Positions 1 through 5,778 of a stretch of DNA of 5,778 nt are shown here, one piece after another. The translations under genes and the position numbers were made by a program. Location of the stretch: contig PBTU01000090.1 in the NCBI GenBank assembly GCA_002729295.1, positions 31,049 through 36,826 on the forward strand, given 5' to 3'. Position 1 is the first letter of the stretch. Each line of letters opens with the position of its first letter. The notes under the pieces are model-generated. The model did no database searches and was not told the origin of the DNA. It saw only the letters and a program-made list of their open reading frames with translations. The stretch is from Verrucomicrobiales bacterium. GTDB taxonomy: Bacteria > Verrucomicrobiota > Verrucomicrobiia > Verrucomicrobiales > Akkermansiaceae.

Positions 1-76
1 AGAAGCCGCGGCGGGAGTCTGGTCCTGGGAAGCCTTCGAACCCATCTTGGTAGAAAAGATCTCCCAAGCTTTATGA
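1..76 (+). CDS. C-terminal end of an upstream gene (partial), possibly another glycosyltransferase
   Basis: Reading from base 2, the frame is open for 24 codons and stops at TGA 74-76. The tail begins EAAAGVWSWE and ends VEKISQAL. The stop overlaps the next start as ATGA, the same arrangement seen at two later junctions, which supports this being a real gene end. The pattern of an aromatic-Ser-Trp-Glu motif followed by a short amphipathic helix is common at the C-terminus of GT4 glycosyltransferases, where the last helix packs back on the N-terminal domain. The neighbourhood also favours that assignment. With only 24 residues the family is a guess; that this is a coding end is more secure than its function. 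Confidence 0.6.
   Translation, partial: EAAAGVWSWEAFEPILVEKISQAL
73..76 (+). other. ATGA stop/start overlap
   Basis: TGA 74-76 of the partial upstream gene overlaps ATG 73-75 of the first complete glycosyltransferase. This arrangement is typical of termination-reinitiation coupling; no Shine-Dalgarno is seen in the preceding 20 bases. Confidence 0.8.
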
Positions 77-1347
77 AGGTCCTCATCATCTCACCCCACT
101 TCCCTCCGACGAATGCGCCGGATATGCAGCGGGTGCGCATGATTCTTCCCTATCTCGCCGATGCCGGAATAACCGCCGAAGTCCTCGCCGTCAATTCCGC
201 TCAGGTCGCCGCGCCGGAGGACCCCTGGCTCGTCGAAGGACTTCCCGACGACATCCCCATTCATCGCGTCAACGCGCTCGATCTATCCTGGCGCAAAATC
301 CCGGGCTTAGGCACCCTGAGCCTTCGGGCAAAACGCGCCCTCCGAAAAAAAGGCGATGAGCTTCTCAAAAACGGGGAATTCGATCTCGTCTACTTCTCCA
401 CTACCCAATGGACCGTTCATAGTATGGGCCCACGCTGGAAAAAACGGTTCGGCGTTCCCTTCGCCATGGATTACCACGACCCATGGGTCACCGATTACTA
501 TCGCGAGAACCCACAAGTCAGGCCTCCCGGTGGGCCACTCAAGTACTGGCTCTCCCAGCGACTCAACGTATTCCACGAACCTCGGGTCATCGCCCAGTGC
601 ATTGGAATAACCGCGGTTTCCCCCGCCTACCCCAAGCAACTTGTCAAACGTTACGGCAAGGTTCCACCCTCCATCATTCTTCCCTTTCCAGGTGATCGTC
701 GTGACCTCAGCCGGGTTACCGATACCAGACAGAACCTTTTCGATCCGAAGGACCAATTCACCCACTGGGTTTATATCGGAGCCGGGGGCGCTTACATGGA
801 ATCCTCCGCGCGAGGCATCTTCGAAGCCATTCAGGATCACCCAAAGAAAGAACAACTTCGCCTTCACTTCATCGGCACCTCTTATGCTGGAGCCGGGCGC
901 GGAAAGAAATCGATCGAACCACTTGCTGCGAACTACGGCTTAGCGTCCATCGTTCACGAATCACCCGATCGTATTCCCTACTCAACCGCCTTGAAGTGCC
1001 TCCTTGATGCCGACGCTCTGATTGTTCCCGGTTCCAACGACCCCGGCTACACCGCCTCCAAAATCTATCCCTATCTTCTTGCCGGACGCCCCATGTTGGC
1101 CATCTTCCATCAAGAAAGCTCCGTCACTAAAATCATGAACTCGGTGAATGGAGGAACCATCGTAAACTTCGACTCCGACACCTCGACCAAGCAACTCGCC
1201 GAAAAGATACGCACTACCGCCTTCGATGAAAATGGCGACATCCGGAAAGTCCCTCTCGATGAGAAGGCCTTCATTCCCTATGATGCGAAGTCACAAGCTC
1301 AGAAATTGGGCACCTTCTTCAAAACCTGCCTGAAGGAATCCGCATGA
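73..1347 (+). CDS. GT-B fold glycosyltransferase (GT4-like, WbuB-type layout)
   Basis: Predicted cytoplasmic, 424-residue sugar transferase that would add a nucleotide-activated sugar to a growing lipid-linked polysaccharide unit. The N-terminus (MKVLIISPHFPP, followed by QRVRMILPYL near residues 19-28) is the typical first strand, loop and helix of the acceptor domain. DYHDPW (133-138) matches the conserved D-x-R/H-D-P-W segment of WbuB-like transferases. The second domain starts around HWVYIGAGG (231-239) and includes LHFIGTS (264-270) and the donor-site region YTASKIYPYLLAGRP (326-340). In that region the Glu usually found in the K-x-x-E-Y-L-A-x-G pattern is Pro333, so the classical EX7E pair is not intact. 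ATG 73 is chosen because it begins the first beta strand and overlaps the upstream stop; no Shine-Dalgarno is visible. Length is normal for the family. Donor and acceptor sugars are unknown. Confidence 0.87.
   Translation: MKVLIISPHFPPTNAPDMQRVRMILPYLADAGITAEVLAVNSAQVAAPEDPWLVEGLPDDIPIHRVNALDLSWRKIPGLGTLSLRAKRALRKKGDELLKNGEFDLVYFSTTQWTVHSMGPRWKKRFGVPFAMDYHDPWVTDYYRENPQVRPPGGPLKYWLSQRLNVFHEPRVIAQCIGITAVSPAYPKQLVKRYGKVPPSIILPFPGDRRDLSRVTDTRQNLFDPKDQFTHWVYIGAGGAYMESSARGIFEAIQDHPKKEQLRLHFIGTSYAGAGRGKKSIEPLAANYGLASIVHESPDRIPYSTALKCLLDADALIVPGSNDPGYTASKIYPYLLAGRPMLAIFHQESSVTKIMNSVNGGTIVNFDSDTSTKQLAEKIRTTAFDENGDIRKVPLDEKAFIPYDAKSQAQKLGTFFKTCLKESA
1333..1337 (+). promoter_or_regulatory. Shine-Dalgarno site of the polymerase gene
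   Basis: AAGGA lies 6 bases before ATG 1344, inside the 3' end of the preceding glycosyltransferase gene. It is the only clear Shine-Dalgarno match before any of the five starts in the window, so this gene may initiate independently as well as by coupling. Confidence 0.6.
1344..1347 (+). other. ATGA stop/start overlap
   Basis: ATG 1344-1346 of the polymerase overlaps TGA 1345-1347 of the preceding glycosyltransferase. Confidence 0.9.
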
Positions 1348-2927
1348 ACCAAGCTCCTAGAAAACGCCGCGCCCGCCGGGTGGAACCCGTCAATGTGAGC
1401 TTCGTTGAGGCCACCTATGCGGACACCTCGCACCAGGCCCGCGGCTTGTTTCGGGGCGGATATTACGCCCTTCTGATCATCAGCATTCTCGGCCTGGCCA
1501 CCCTCGTCATGACTTACGCAGATTACGCCCTGCCCTATGTCATGATCGTGGCTCCGGCGATCTTGGGGTATCGCTATTGGCTGAATCAAAACCGCAACGG
1601 CCTTCCAATCCTCCCCATTTTTCTCACCCAGCAGGGCCTCGTCTATACCTTACCTCTTTTCGCCTATCGTCACGAGATCCCCAGTAACTACGAGCAAGTC
1701 CTCATCACTTCGGCTCTCATTACCGGGATCTTTTTCGCCTGTGTGATGGGCGGGTGGCACTTCGTCATCAATCGCGGAGAACGGACCCCCTCGAAATTTG
1801 ACCTGTCGCTGGGCAAAGGACAGGATGCGGAAGTCAAGTGCTTCACCCTCGCCTGGGGCCTCTTGGTCCTTGCGGTCTTGTTTCACTTCGGTTCACGAAC
1901 CGGCCTGATCTGGAGCCTTCTCCCGCCTTCACTCCAAGGAGTCTTCCCTATCTTGCGAACCTTCGCCTCCGCCGCGGCCATGTTGGGCGCACTCCTCGGA
2001 GGACTCGTTCTGGGGAAAGTTTCCGAACCCGGAAAAAAAATACTCTTCTGGGTCCTGGTTCTAATAATCTGTCTCTTCTCAATGGTCGACGTCTTGATTT
2101 CGGCCGCCAGCAGCATCGTCCTCGCCTCCATCGTGGGCATGGCTCTGGGAAAAGGAAATCCTCCGTGGGGACTCCTCGCAGCAACTCTGGGAATCGTCGG
2201 ATTTCTCAATCAGGGCAAAACCGATATTCGGGAGCGCTACTGGGTTCCGGGAACTCTTGAGACCCAGCTTAATTTTCAAGATCTTCCTCAATTCTATCTC
2301 GACTGGATTGAGACCAGCAGTGAAACATTTTTCGGTTCCAAGAAAAAAAACAGCGTCGCACCCGAGGAAGGAATGAGCATCTTCGAGCGAATCAACAATC
2401 TCCAAAACACGCTCTACGTTGTCGATGCCATCGAACGCAAGAACAAGGCAATCCTCGCCGGTGAAACCTATACCCTGATCCCCCCACTATTCATTCCACG
2501 CGCCCTCTGGCCCGACAAACCATTTGCCCACGAAGGACAAGCCATCCTCAATGTCCACTTCGGTCGGCAGGCCTCAAAAGAGGATACCGAAAAGGTATTC
2601 ATTGCCTGGGGACTTCTGCCCGAAGCCATCGGAAACTTTGGAGTATGGGGCGGTCCTGTTTTGTTTGGCCTTCTCATGGGTGCCGCATTGGGATGGTTGG
2701 AGCGCACATCCATGCGCAAACGTGTTATGTCGGTGGAAGGCTTCATTCTTGGGGGACTCCTTCTCATCACCGCAGGCTCATACGAAATGGTCGCCAGTGT
2801 CCTTCTCACCTCCACATTCCAGTTTCTCATCGCCGTCACCGTCGCCGGATCAGGTCTTTTCATCCTCTTCAAGAAAAAACAGGAAGAGGAAGCCAAAGGC
2901 CCCAAACCCAATCAACATTACCACTAA
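1344..2927 (+). CDS. Wzy-like polysaccharide polymerase, multi-spanning membrane protein
   Basis: A 527-residue integral membrane protein, likely the polymerase that joins lipid-linked repeat units on the periplasmic side. A basic, non-hydrophobic N-terminal tail (about 1-38, with RKRRARR at 6-12) precedes hydrophobic segments near 40-60, 62-80, 118-140, 168-183, 205-225, 232-268 (probably two), 275-289, 433-452, 466-485 and 488-508. Between 290 and 432 lies a large hydrophilic loop, the usual site of catalytic residues in Wzy and WaaL proteins. It carries IFERINNLQNTLYVVDAI (346-363) and IPRALWPDKP (384-393). It is followed by PEAIGNFGVWGG (426-437), the P-R-x-x-W-P-x-K-P then E-x-x-x-N-F-G-x-x-G pattern seen in O-antigen or exopolysaccharide polymerases. 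The C-terminus is a charged tail (KKKQEEEAK). The start overlaps the previous stop by ATGA and has a good Shine-Dalgarno. An O-antigen-ligase-like protein is the main alternative, since the two families are hard to separate by sequence. Confidence 0.8.
   Translation: MNQAPRKRRARRVEPVNVSFVEATYADTSHQARGLFRGGYYALLIISILGLATLVMTYADYALPYVMIVAPAILGYRYWLNQNRNGLPILPIFLTQQGLVYTLPLFAYRHEIPSNYEQVLITSALITGIFFACVMGGWHFVINRGERTPSKFDLSLGKGQDAEVKCFTLAWGLLVLAVLFHFGSRTGLIWSLLPPSLQGVFPILRTFASAAAMLGALLGGLVLGKVSEPGKKILFWVLVLIICLFSMVDVLISAASSIVLASIVGMALGKGNPPWGLLAATLGIVGFLNQGKTDIRERYWVPGTLETQLNFQDLPQFYLDWIETSSETFFGSKKKNSVAPEEGMSIFERINNLQNTLYVVDAIERKNKAILAGETYTLIPPLFIPRALWPDKPFAHEGQAILNVHFGRQASKEDTEKVFIAWGLLPEAIGNFGVWGGPVLFGLLMGAALGWLERTSMRKRVMSVEGFILGGLLLITAGSYEMVASVLLTSTFQFLIAVTVAGSGLFILFKKKQEEEAKGPKPNQHYH
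2033..2040 (+). repeat. A8 homopolymer in the polymerase gene
   Basis: Eight consecutive A residues cover codons Gly230-Lys231-Lys232-Ile233. They form an in-phase A_AAA_AAA heptamer, a sequence type prone to slippage. A -1 shift here would read 73 further codons and stop at 2258-2260, giving a product of about 305 residues. No evidence in the sequence shows that this happens. Confidence 0.95.
2343..2350 (+). repeat. Second A8 homopolymer in the polymerase gene
   Basis: Eight consecutive A residues encode the Lys-Lys-Lys-Asn stretch (333-336) in the large hydrophilic loop. In phase they read A_AAA_AAC. The tract is directly visible; any functional slippage is speculation. Confidence 0.95.
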
Positions 2928-2931
2928 AATG
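2925..2931 (+). other. One-base gap between stop and start (TAAAATG)
   Basis: TAA 2925-2927 ends the polymerase and ATG 2929-2931 begins the next glycosyltransferase. The preceding 20 bases are C- and A-rich with no purine-rich ribosome binding site, so reinitiation by ribosomes finishing the polymerase is the likely mode. Confidence 0.75.
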
Positions 2932-4098
2932 GCCTCCAAAGTGAAACGGCTTGCGGTGGTCATTTCCCATCCGATCCAATATTATTCTCCGTGGTTTCGC
3001 CATCTGGCGAACAGAGATGAATTAAAACTCAAGGTCTTTTATCTTTGGGATTTCGGCGTCAAGGAGACGACCGACGAAAAGTTTGGAACTTCGTTTAGCT
3101 GGGACATTCCACTGCTCGACGGCTATAATTCCGAATTCCTCAAAAACCAAAGCAAAGACCCTGGCACACACCATTTCCGCGGACTGGATAATCGCGGAGC
3201 GGTCGCAGCTATTTCGAATTGGAATCCCGACTCCATCCTGATCTTCGGATACAACTACGCCACCCATCTGCGCATTATTCTCTCCCGCCAACTTCGCAAG
3301 GTTCCCATGATCTTTCGGGGAGACTCTCACAACCTCTTCCCAACGAAAGGCTGGAAACAAAAACTCTCCCGCAACCTCCGGGCCATGATCTTCAAGCGCT
3401 TCCAAAGCTTTCTCTCGGTCGGGAAGGCCAACGAAGAATATTTTAAAAGCTGTGGCATTAAGAAGAAAAAACTCACGCGCGCCTATCACTGTGTCGACAA
3501 TGACCGCTTTCAAGACGCCGCGGAGGAAGCAGAGAAGGCAGCCAAAAAATGGCGCAAGGAACTCGGAATACCCAAGAAGGCCTTCGTCTTTCTCTCAGCG
3601 GGAAAATTCGAGTCGAAAAAGCGTCCTCTCGATCTTCTCGCCGCCTTTGAAAAAATCGACAACCCTGATTGCGCCCTTCTCCTGATTGGTGGCGGGGAAC
3701 ACGAAAAACAATTGAAGAAGACCAAGGATAAACGCGTCTTCTTCGCACCTTTCCAAAACCAAAGCCAAATGCCCAAAGTCTATGCCACCGGAGACATCGT
3801 GATGCTCCCATCCCACGGGCGCGGCGAGACCTGGGGACTGGCGATCAATGAGGCAATGAATCTGGGAAGACCCGCCATCGTGAGCAGTCATGTCGGTTGT
3901 GGTCCCGATCTGGTCATCGAAGGAAAGACCGGATGGATTTTTCCAGCCGGAGACGTTAAGGCGCTCAGAAAAGCCATGGAGCAGGCGCTGATGAACCCTG
4001 AGGAAACACGAGAAATGGGGCAACGTGCGCAAAGGAAAATGGACAAGTTTTCCTACAAAGCGGCGGGCGACGCTCTCATCCAAGCCATCATGAAATGA
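2929..4098 (+). CDS. GT4 family glycosyltransferase
   Basis: A 389-residue cytoplasmic GT-B retaining glycosyltransferase, expected to add one sugar to the repeat unit. The N-terminal domain opens with LAVVISHPIQYYSPWFR (8-24), a signature shared by a recognisable group of GT4 proteins in polysaccharide clusters, and includes FRGDSHN (129-135). The interdomain region has HCVDNDRF (187-194), equivalent to the usual P-N-G-V-D. The donor domain starts at FLSAGKFESKKRPLDLL (221-237), with the Gly and Lys/Arg that contact donor phosphates, then LLIGGGEHEK (251-260). It carries an intact EX7E pair, Glu300 and Glu308, in GRGETWGLAINEAMNLG. Start choice: the frame is open back to an ATG at 2524, but that extension lies wholly inside the polymerase gene in another frame and is low-complexity. 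ATG 2929 comes one base after the polymerase stop and is followed closely by the first beta strand. GTG 2941 is possible. No Shine-Dalgarno is visible. Confidence 0.92.
   Translation: MASKVKRLAVVISHPIQYYSPWFRHLANRDELKLKVFYLWDFGVKETTDEKFGTSFSWDIPLLDGYNSEFLKNQSKDPGTHHFRGLDNRGAVAAISNWNPDSILIFGYNYATHLRIILSRQLRKVPMIFRGDSHNLFPTKGWKQKLSRNLRAMIFKRFQSFLSVGKANEEYFKSCGIKKKKLTRAYHCVDNDRFQDAAEEAEKAAKKWRKELGIPKKAFVFLSAGKFESKKRPLDLLAAFEKIDNPDCALLLIGGGEHEKQLKKTKDKRVFFAPFQNQSQMPKVYATGDIVMLPSHGRGETWGLAINEAMNLGRPAIVSSHVGCGPDLVIEGKTGWIFPAGDVKALRKAMEQALMNPEETREMGQRAQRKMDKFSYKAAGDALIQAIMK
4095..4098 (+). other. ATGA stop/start overlap
   Basis: ATG 4095-4097 overlaps TGA 4096-4098. An ATG encoding the penultimate residue of the upstream protein (4090-4092) sits just before it, but it is followed at once by Lys and the stop, so it cannot be the start. 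Confidence 0.88.
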
Positions 4099-5201
4099 AG
4101 CCCTCACCTGACAAATCCCCCCCGGTGGTCTTGGTACCCGAACTCTTTCGGCTCACCGGCGGTGTACAGGTCTTTTCACGACGGACCATCGAAGCGCTTG
4201 ATGAAATCTATGACCGCCCCGTTCCCGTCATTTCCCGAAACGACCGCCGAAGTGACTGCCCTGACGACTTCTTGAAAAATCGTTCCTTCACCGGATGCGG
4301 TTCTCTCCCCAACTCCTTGCGACGCTTTGCCATCATGGCAGCCAGCCTCACCAAAGCATGCCCATTTTTTTTCTCGACCCATCCCCATTTCACTCCTTGG
4401 CTCAAGCTCCGTAAAAAACCTTATCTCAGCGTAGCCCACGGCATCGATGTCTGGAATATCAAAGGCAGCAAGGTCGCTGATGGTTTGCAGTCCGCCGACT
4501 GTATTTTACCGGTAAGCAACTACACCGCCGAGCGACTCCGCAAACAGCTTGGAGAAAAGATTCCACCTATCGAAGTTTTCCCAAATACCTTCGACGCAAG
4601 ACGCTTTACTGCCATCCCTTCCAAGACTCCCTGGCGTGAAGATTTGAGCCTCCCAGATAACGCCCAAGTCATGCTCAGCATGTGCCGCGTTAGTAAAACG
4701 GAATCAGCCAAAGGCTACCATCGCCTCCTGCAACTCATGCCCCAACTCATCAAGAAGCACCCCAAGCTCCATTGGGTGCTCGGGGGCAAGGGCGACGACC
4801 TTGGAAACGTCAAAAAAATCGCAGCGGATCTTGGCATTTCCAGTCACTGCCGCTTCCCCGGCTTCATCCCTGACGAAACCCTCCCCGATCTCTATCGTAG
4901 CTCCGATCTCTTCGCTCTTCCGAGTAAAAAAGAAGGCTTCGGCATTGTCTTTCTCGAAGCCGCCGCCACCGGACTCCCTGTCATCGCCGGCAATCGCGAC
5001 GGCTCGGTCGATGCTCTTGCTAATGGCGCGCTCGGCACCTTGATTGATCCCGAAAGCAACGAGGAAATCTCCGCCGCCATCGACAAACTTCTCACCTCCC
5101 CTCCGCGGAACCGCCAAGAGCTTCACGACGACTGCACCACACGATTTGGCAAGAATGCCTTCCGCAACCGACTCGCCAAGATCCTTTCGAACCATCCCTG
5201 A
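4095..5201 (+). CDS. GT4 family glycosyltransferase
   Basis: A 368-residue cytoplasmic GT-B glycosyltransferase of the classical GT4 type. Visible in order: VVLVPELFRLTGGVQVF (11-27), the first strand plus the glycine-rich acceptor-domain loop; VAHGIDVW (113-120); SNYTAERLRKQ (141-151), the usual linker helix; VFPNTFD (161-167) in place of P-N-G-V-D; MCRVSKTESAKGYHRLL (196-212), with the donor-phosphate Arg and Lys; LGGKGDD (229-235); FPGFIPDETLPDLYRSSDLFALPS (254-277, given as positions with key residues G256, D271 and P276); and an intact EX7E pair, Glu280 and Glu288, in KKEGFGIVFLEAAATG. The length is normal. It starts in a 4-base ATGA overlap with the preceding stop, with no Shine-Dalgarno, so translation is probably coupled. 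A T8 tract at 4365-4372 encodes three Phe (91-93). The sugar transferred cannot be inferred. Confidence 0.93.
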   Translation: MKPSPDKSPPVVLVPELFRLTGGVQVFSRRTIEALDEIYDRPVPVISRNDRRSDCPDDFLKNRSFTGCGSLPNSLRRFAIMAASLTKACPFFFSTHPHFTPWLKLRKKPYLSVAHGIDVWNIKGSKVADGLQSADCILPVSNYTAERLRKQLGEKIPPIEVFPNTFDARRFTAIPSKTPWREDLSLPDNAQVMLSMCRVSKTESAKGYHRLLQLMPQLIKKHPKLHWVLGGKGDDLGNVKKIAADLGISSHCRFPGFIPDETLPDLYRSSDLFALPSKKEGFGIVFLEAAATGLPVIAGNRDGSVDALANGALGTLIDPESNEEISAAIDKLLTSPPRNRQELHDDCTTRFGKNAFRNRLAKILSNHP

Positions 5202-5205
5202 TATG
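5199..5205 (+). other. One-base gap between stop and start (TGATATG)
   Basis: TGA 5199-5201 and ATG 5203-5205 are separated by a single T. No Shine-Dalgarno is seen upstream; coupled translation is inferred. Confidence 0.85.
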
Positions 5206-5778
5206 CGCATTCTCCACACAGTTGCCAGCCTCAGCCCGGACACCGGTGGCCCCGCCCGGTCCGTCCCAGGACTCGCCTCCGCTGCAGCAAAGGCAGGTGC
5301 CGAAGTCCACCTCTGGGCACCGGAGATACCAGAAAAAATCGAAGAACCCGCCGGCGTCACTCTACATCGGGGTGACTTCCCCAACATCGAAATCGACCTC
5401 CTCCACGATCACGGCGTCTGGCTGCCCAACAACCACCGTATGGCTCAATGGGCCCGCTCCAAAAAGATCCCACGCATTGTCAGCCCAAGAGGAATGCTCG
5501 AGCCCTGGGCCATCAATCACAACAAGTGGAAAAAGAAAATTGCCTGGTGGATTTACCAGCGACGCGATCTCAAATCGACCACCGCCTTCCACGCCACTGC
5601 CGAATCCGAGGCGGCGCAATTCCGTAAGCTTGGACTCGATCAAGAATCATTCGTAATTCCAAACGGCATCGATTTCTCTGAATTCGAAGGTGACTTCATC
5701 AAAGAGAAAGCTGTTGTCTTCCTCAGCAGGATCCATCCGAAAAAAGGACTTCTGATGTGGGTCGATGTTTGGAAAAGG
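5203..5778 (+). CDS. GT4 family glycosyltransferase, N-terminal part (runs off the window)
   Basis: Open from ATG 5203 to the window edge, giving 192 residues with no stop, about half a normal GT4 protein. It begins MRILHTVASLSPDTGGPARSV, the first strand and the G-G-P loop of the acceptor domain. LLHDHGVWLPNN (66-77) and SPRGMLEPWAI (94-104) mark a well-populated GT4 group found in exopolysaccharide clusters. Further on are ATAESEAAQFRKLG (131-144), VIPNGIDFSEF (151-161) and VVFLSRIHPKKGLL (171-184). The last is the first strand of the donor domain, with the Arg and Lys that bind the nucleotide-sugar phosphates. The EX7E motif would lie beyond the edge. The start is one base after the previous stop (TGA, T, ATG), with no Shine-Dalgarno, so coupling to the upstream gene is likely. 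Confidence 0.92.
   Translation, partial: MRILHTVASLSPDTGGPARSVPGLASAAAKAGAEVHLWAPEIPEKIEEPAGVTLHRGDFPNIEIDLLHDHGVWLPNNHRMAQWARSKKIPRIVSPRGMLEPWAINHNKWKKKIAWWIYQRRDLKSTTAFHATAESEAAQFRKLGLDQESFVIPNGIDFSEFEGDFIKEKAVVFLSRIHPKKGLLMWVDVWKR

Noticed and set aside
307..867. A 186-codon open frame on the minus strand
   Set aside because: Antisense shadow of the first glycosyltransferase; no family features and no plausible start context.
1838..2260. A 140-codon + strand frame inside the polymerase gene
   Set aside because: Out-of-frame shadow rich in Arg and Gly; relevant only as the frame a -1 slip at the first A8 tract would enter.
3595..4107. A 170-codon open frame on the minus strand
   Set aside because: Antisense shadow over the donor domain of the 2929-4098 glycosyltransferase, whose motifs fully explain the region.
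4365..4372. T8 run considered as the tail of an intrinsic terminator
   Set aside because: No GC-rich hairpin precedes it. It sits within the coding region, encoding three Phe of a conserved-style transferase.
4704..5387. A 227-codon open frame on the minus strand across two glycosyltransferase genes
   Set aside because: It lies antisense to two well-supported GT4 genes and spans their junction. The C-ending codon bias makes TTA, CTA and TCA rare on the + strand, which leaves minus-strand frames open by chance. The translation has no recognisable domain.
5222..5656. A 144-codon + strand frame starting at ATG 5222
   Set aside because: It is out of frame with the partial glycosyltransferase from 5203, which carries clear GT4 motifs throughout. 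The alternative translation is Ser/Pro/Thr-rich low complexity.
1..5778. Search for CRISPR arrays, tRNA/rRNA genes, insertion sequences, attachment sites or internal promoters
   Set aside because: No spaced direct repeats, transposase-like frames, terminal inverted repeats or RNA-gene motifs were seen by eye. Coding sequence fills the window with no gap longer than one base.

Overview
The window looks like an internal piece of a bacterial surface-polysaccharide (exopolysaccharide, capsule or O-antigen) gene cluster. Every gene is on the + strand and there is essentially no intergenic DNA. In order it holds: the last 24 codons of an upstream gene; a 424-residue GT-B glycosyltransferase; a 527-residue multi-spanning membrane protein that fits a Wzy-type polysaccharide polymerase; a 389-residue GT4 glycosyltransferase; a 368-residue GT4 glycosyltransferase; and the first 192 codons of another GT4 glycosyltransferase that runs off the right edge.

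The junctions are very tight. Three are 4-base ATGA stop/start overlaps (73-76, 1344-1347, 4095-4098). The other two have a single base between stop and start (2925-2931, 5199-5205). This implies one long transcript with translational coupling. There is no room for an independent promoter, terminator or RNA gene, and I see none. Only the polymerase gene has a clear Shine-Dalgarno sequence (AAGGA, 1333-1337).

Inferred joint role: the glycosyltransferases add sugars one at a time, on the cytoplasmic face, to a lipid-linked repeat unit. The polymerase then joins flipped repeat units in the membrane. No flippase, initiating transferase, chain-length regulator or sugar-nucleotide synthesis gene is visible, so those would lie outside the window. 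Sugar and linkage specificities cannot be read from the sequence.

Organism: bacterial, with moderately high GC, a strong preference for C-ending codons and mostly leaderless-looking (Shine-Dalgarno-poor) starts. A Gram-negative is likely given the Wzy-like polymerase. A Verrucomicrobiota-type or similar environmental bacterium is a low-confidence guess from gene style only.

I found no convincing sign of an undescribed system. The points worth a second look are the altered nucleotide-binding motif in the first glycosyltransferase, two A8 tracts in the polymerase gene, the C-rich/G-poor transcript, and the near absence of ribosome binding sites.
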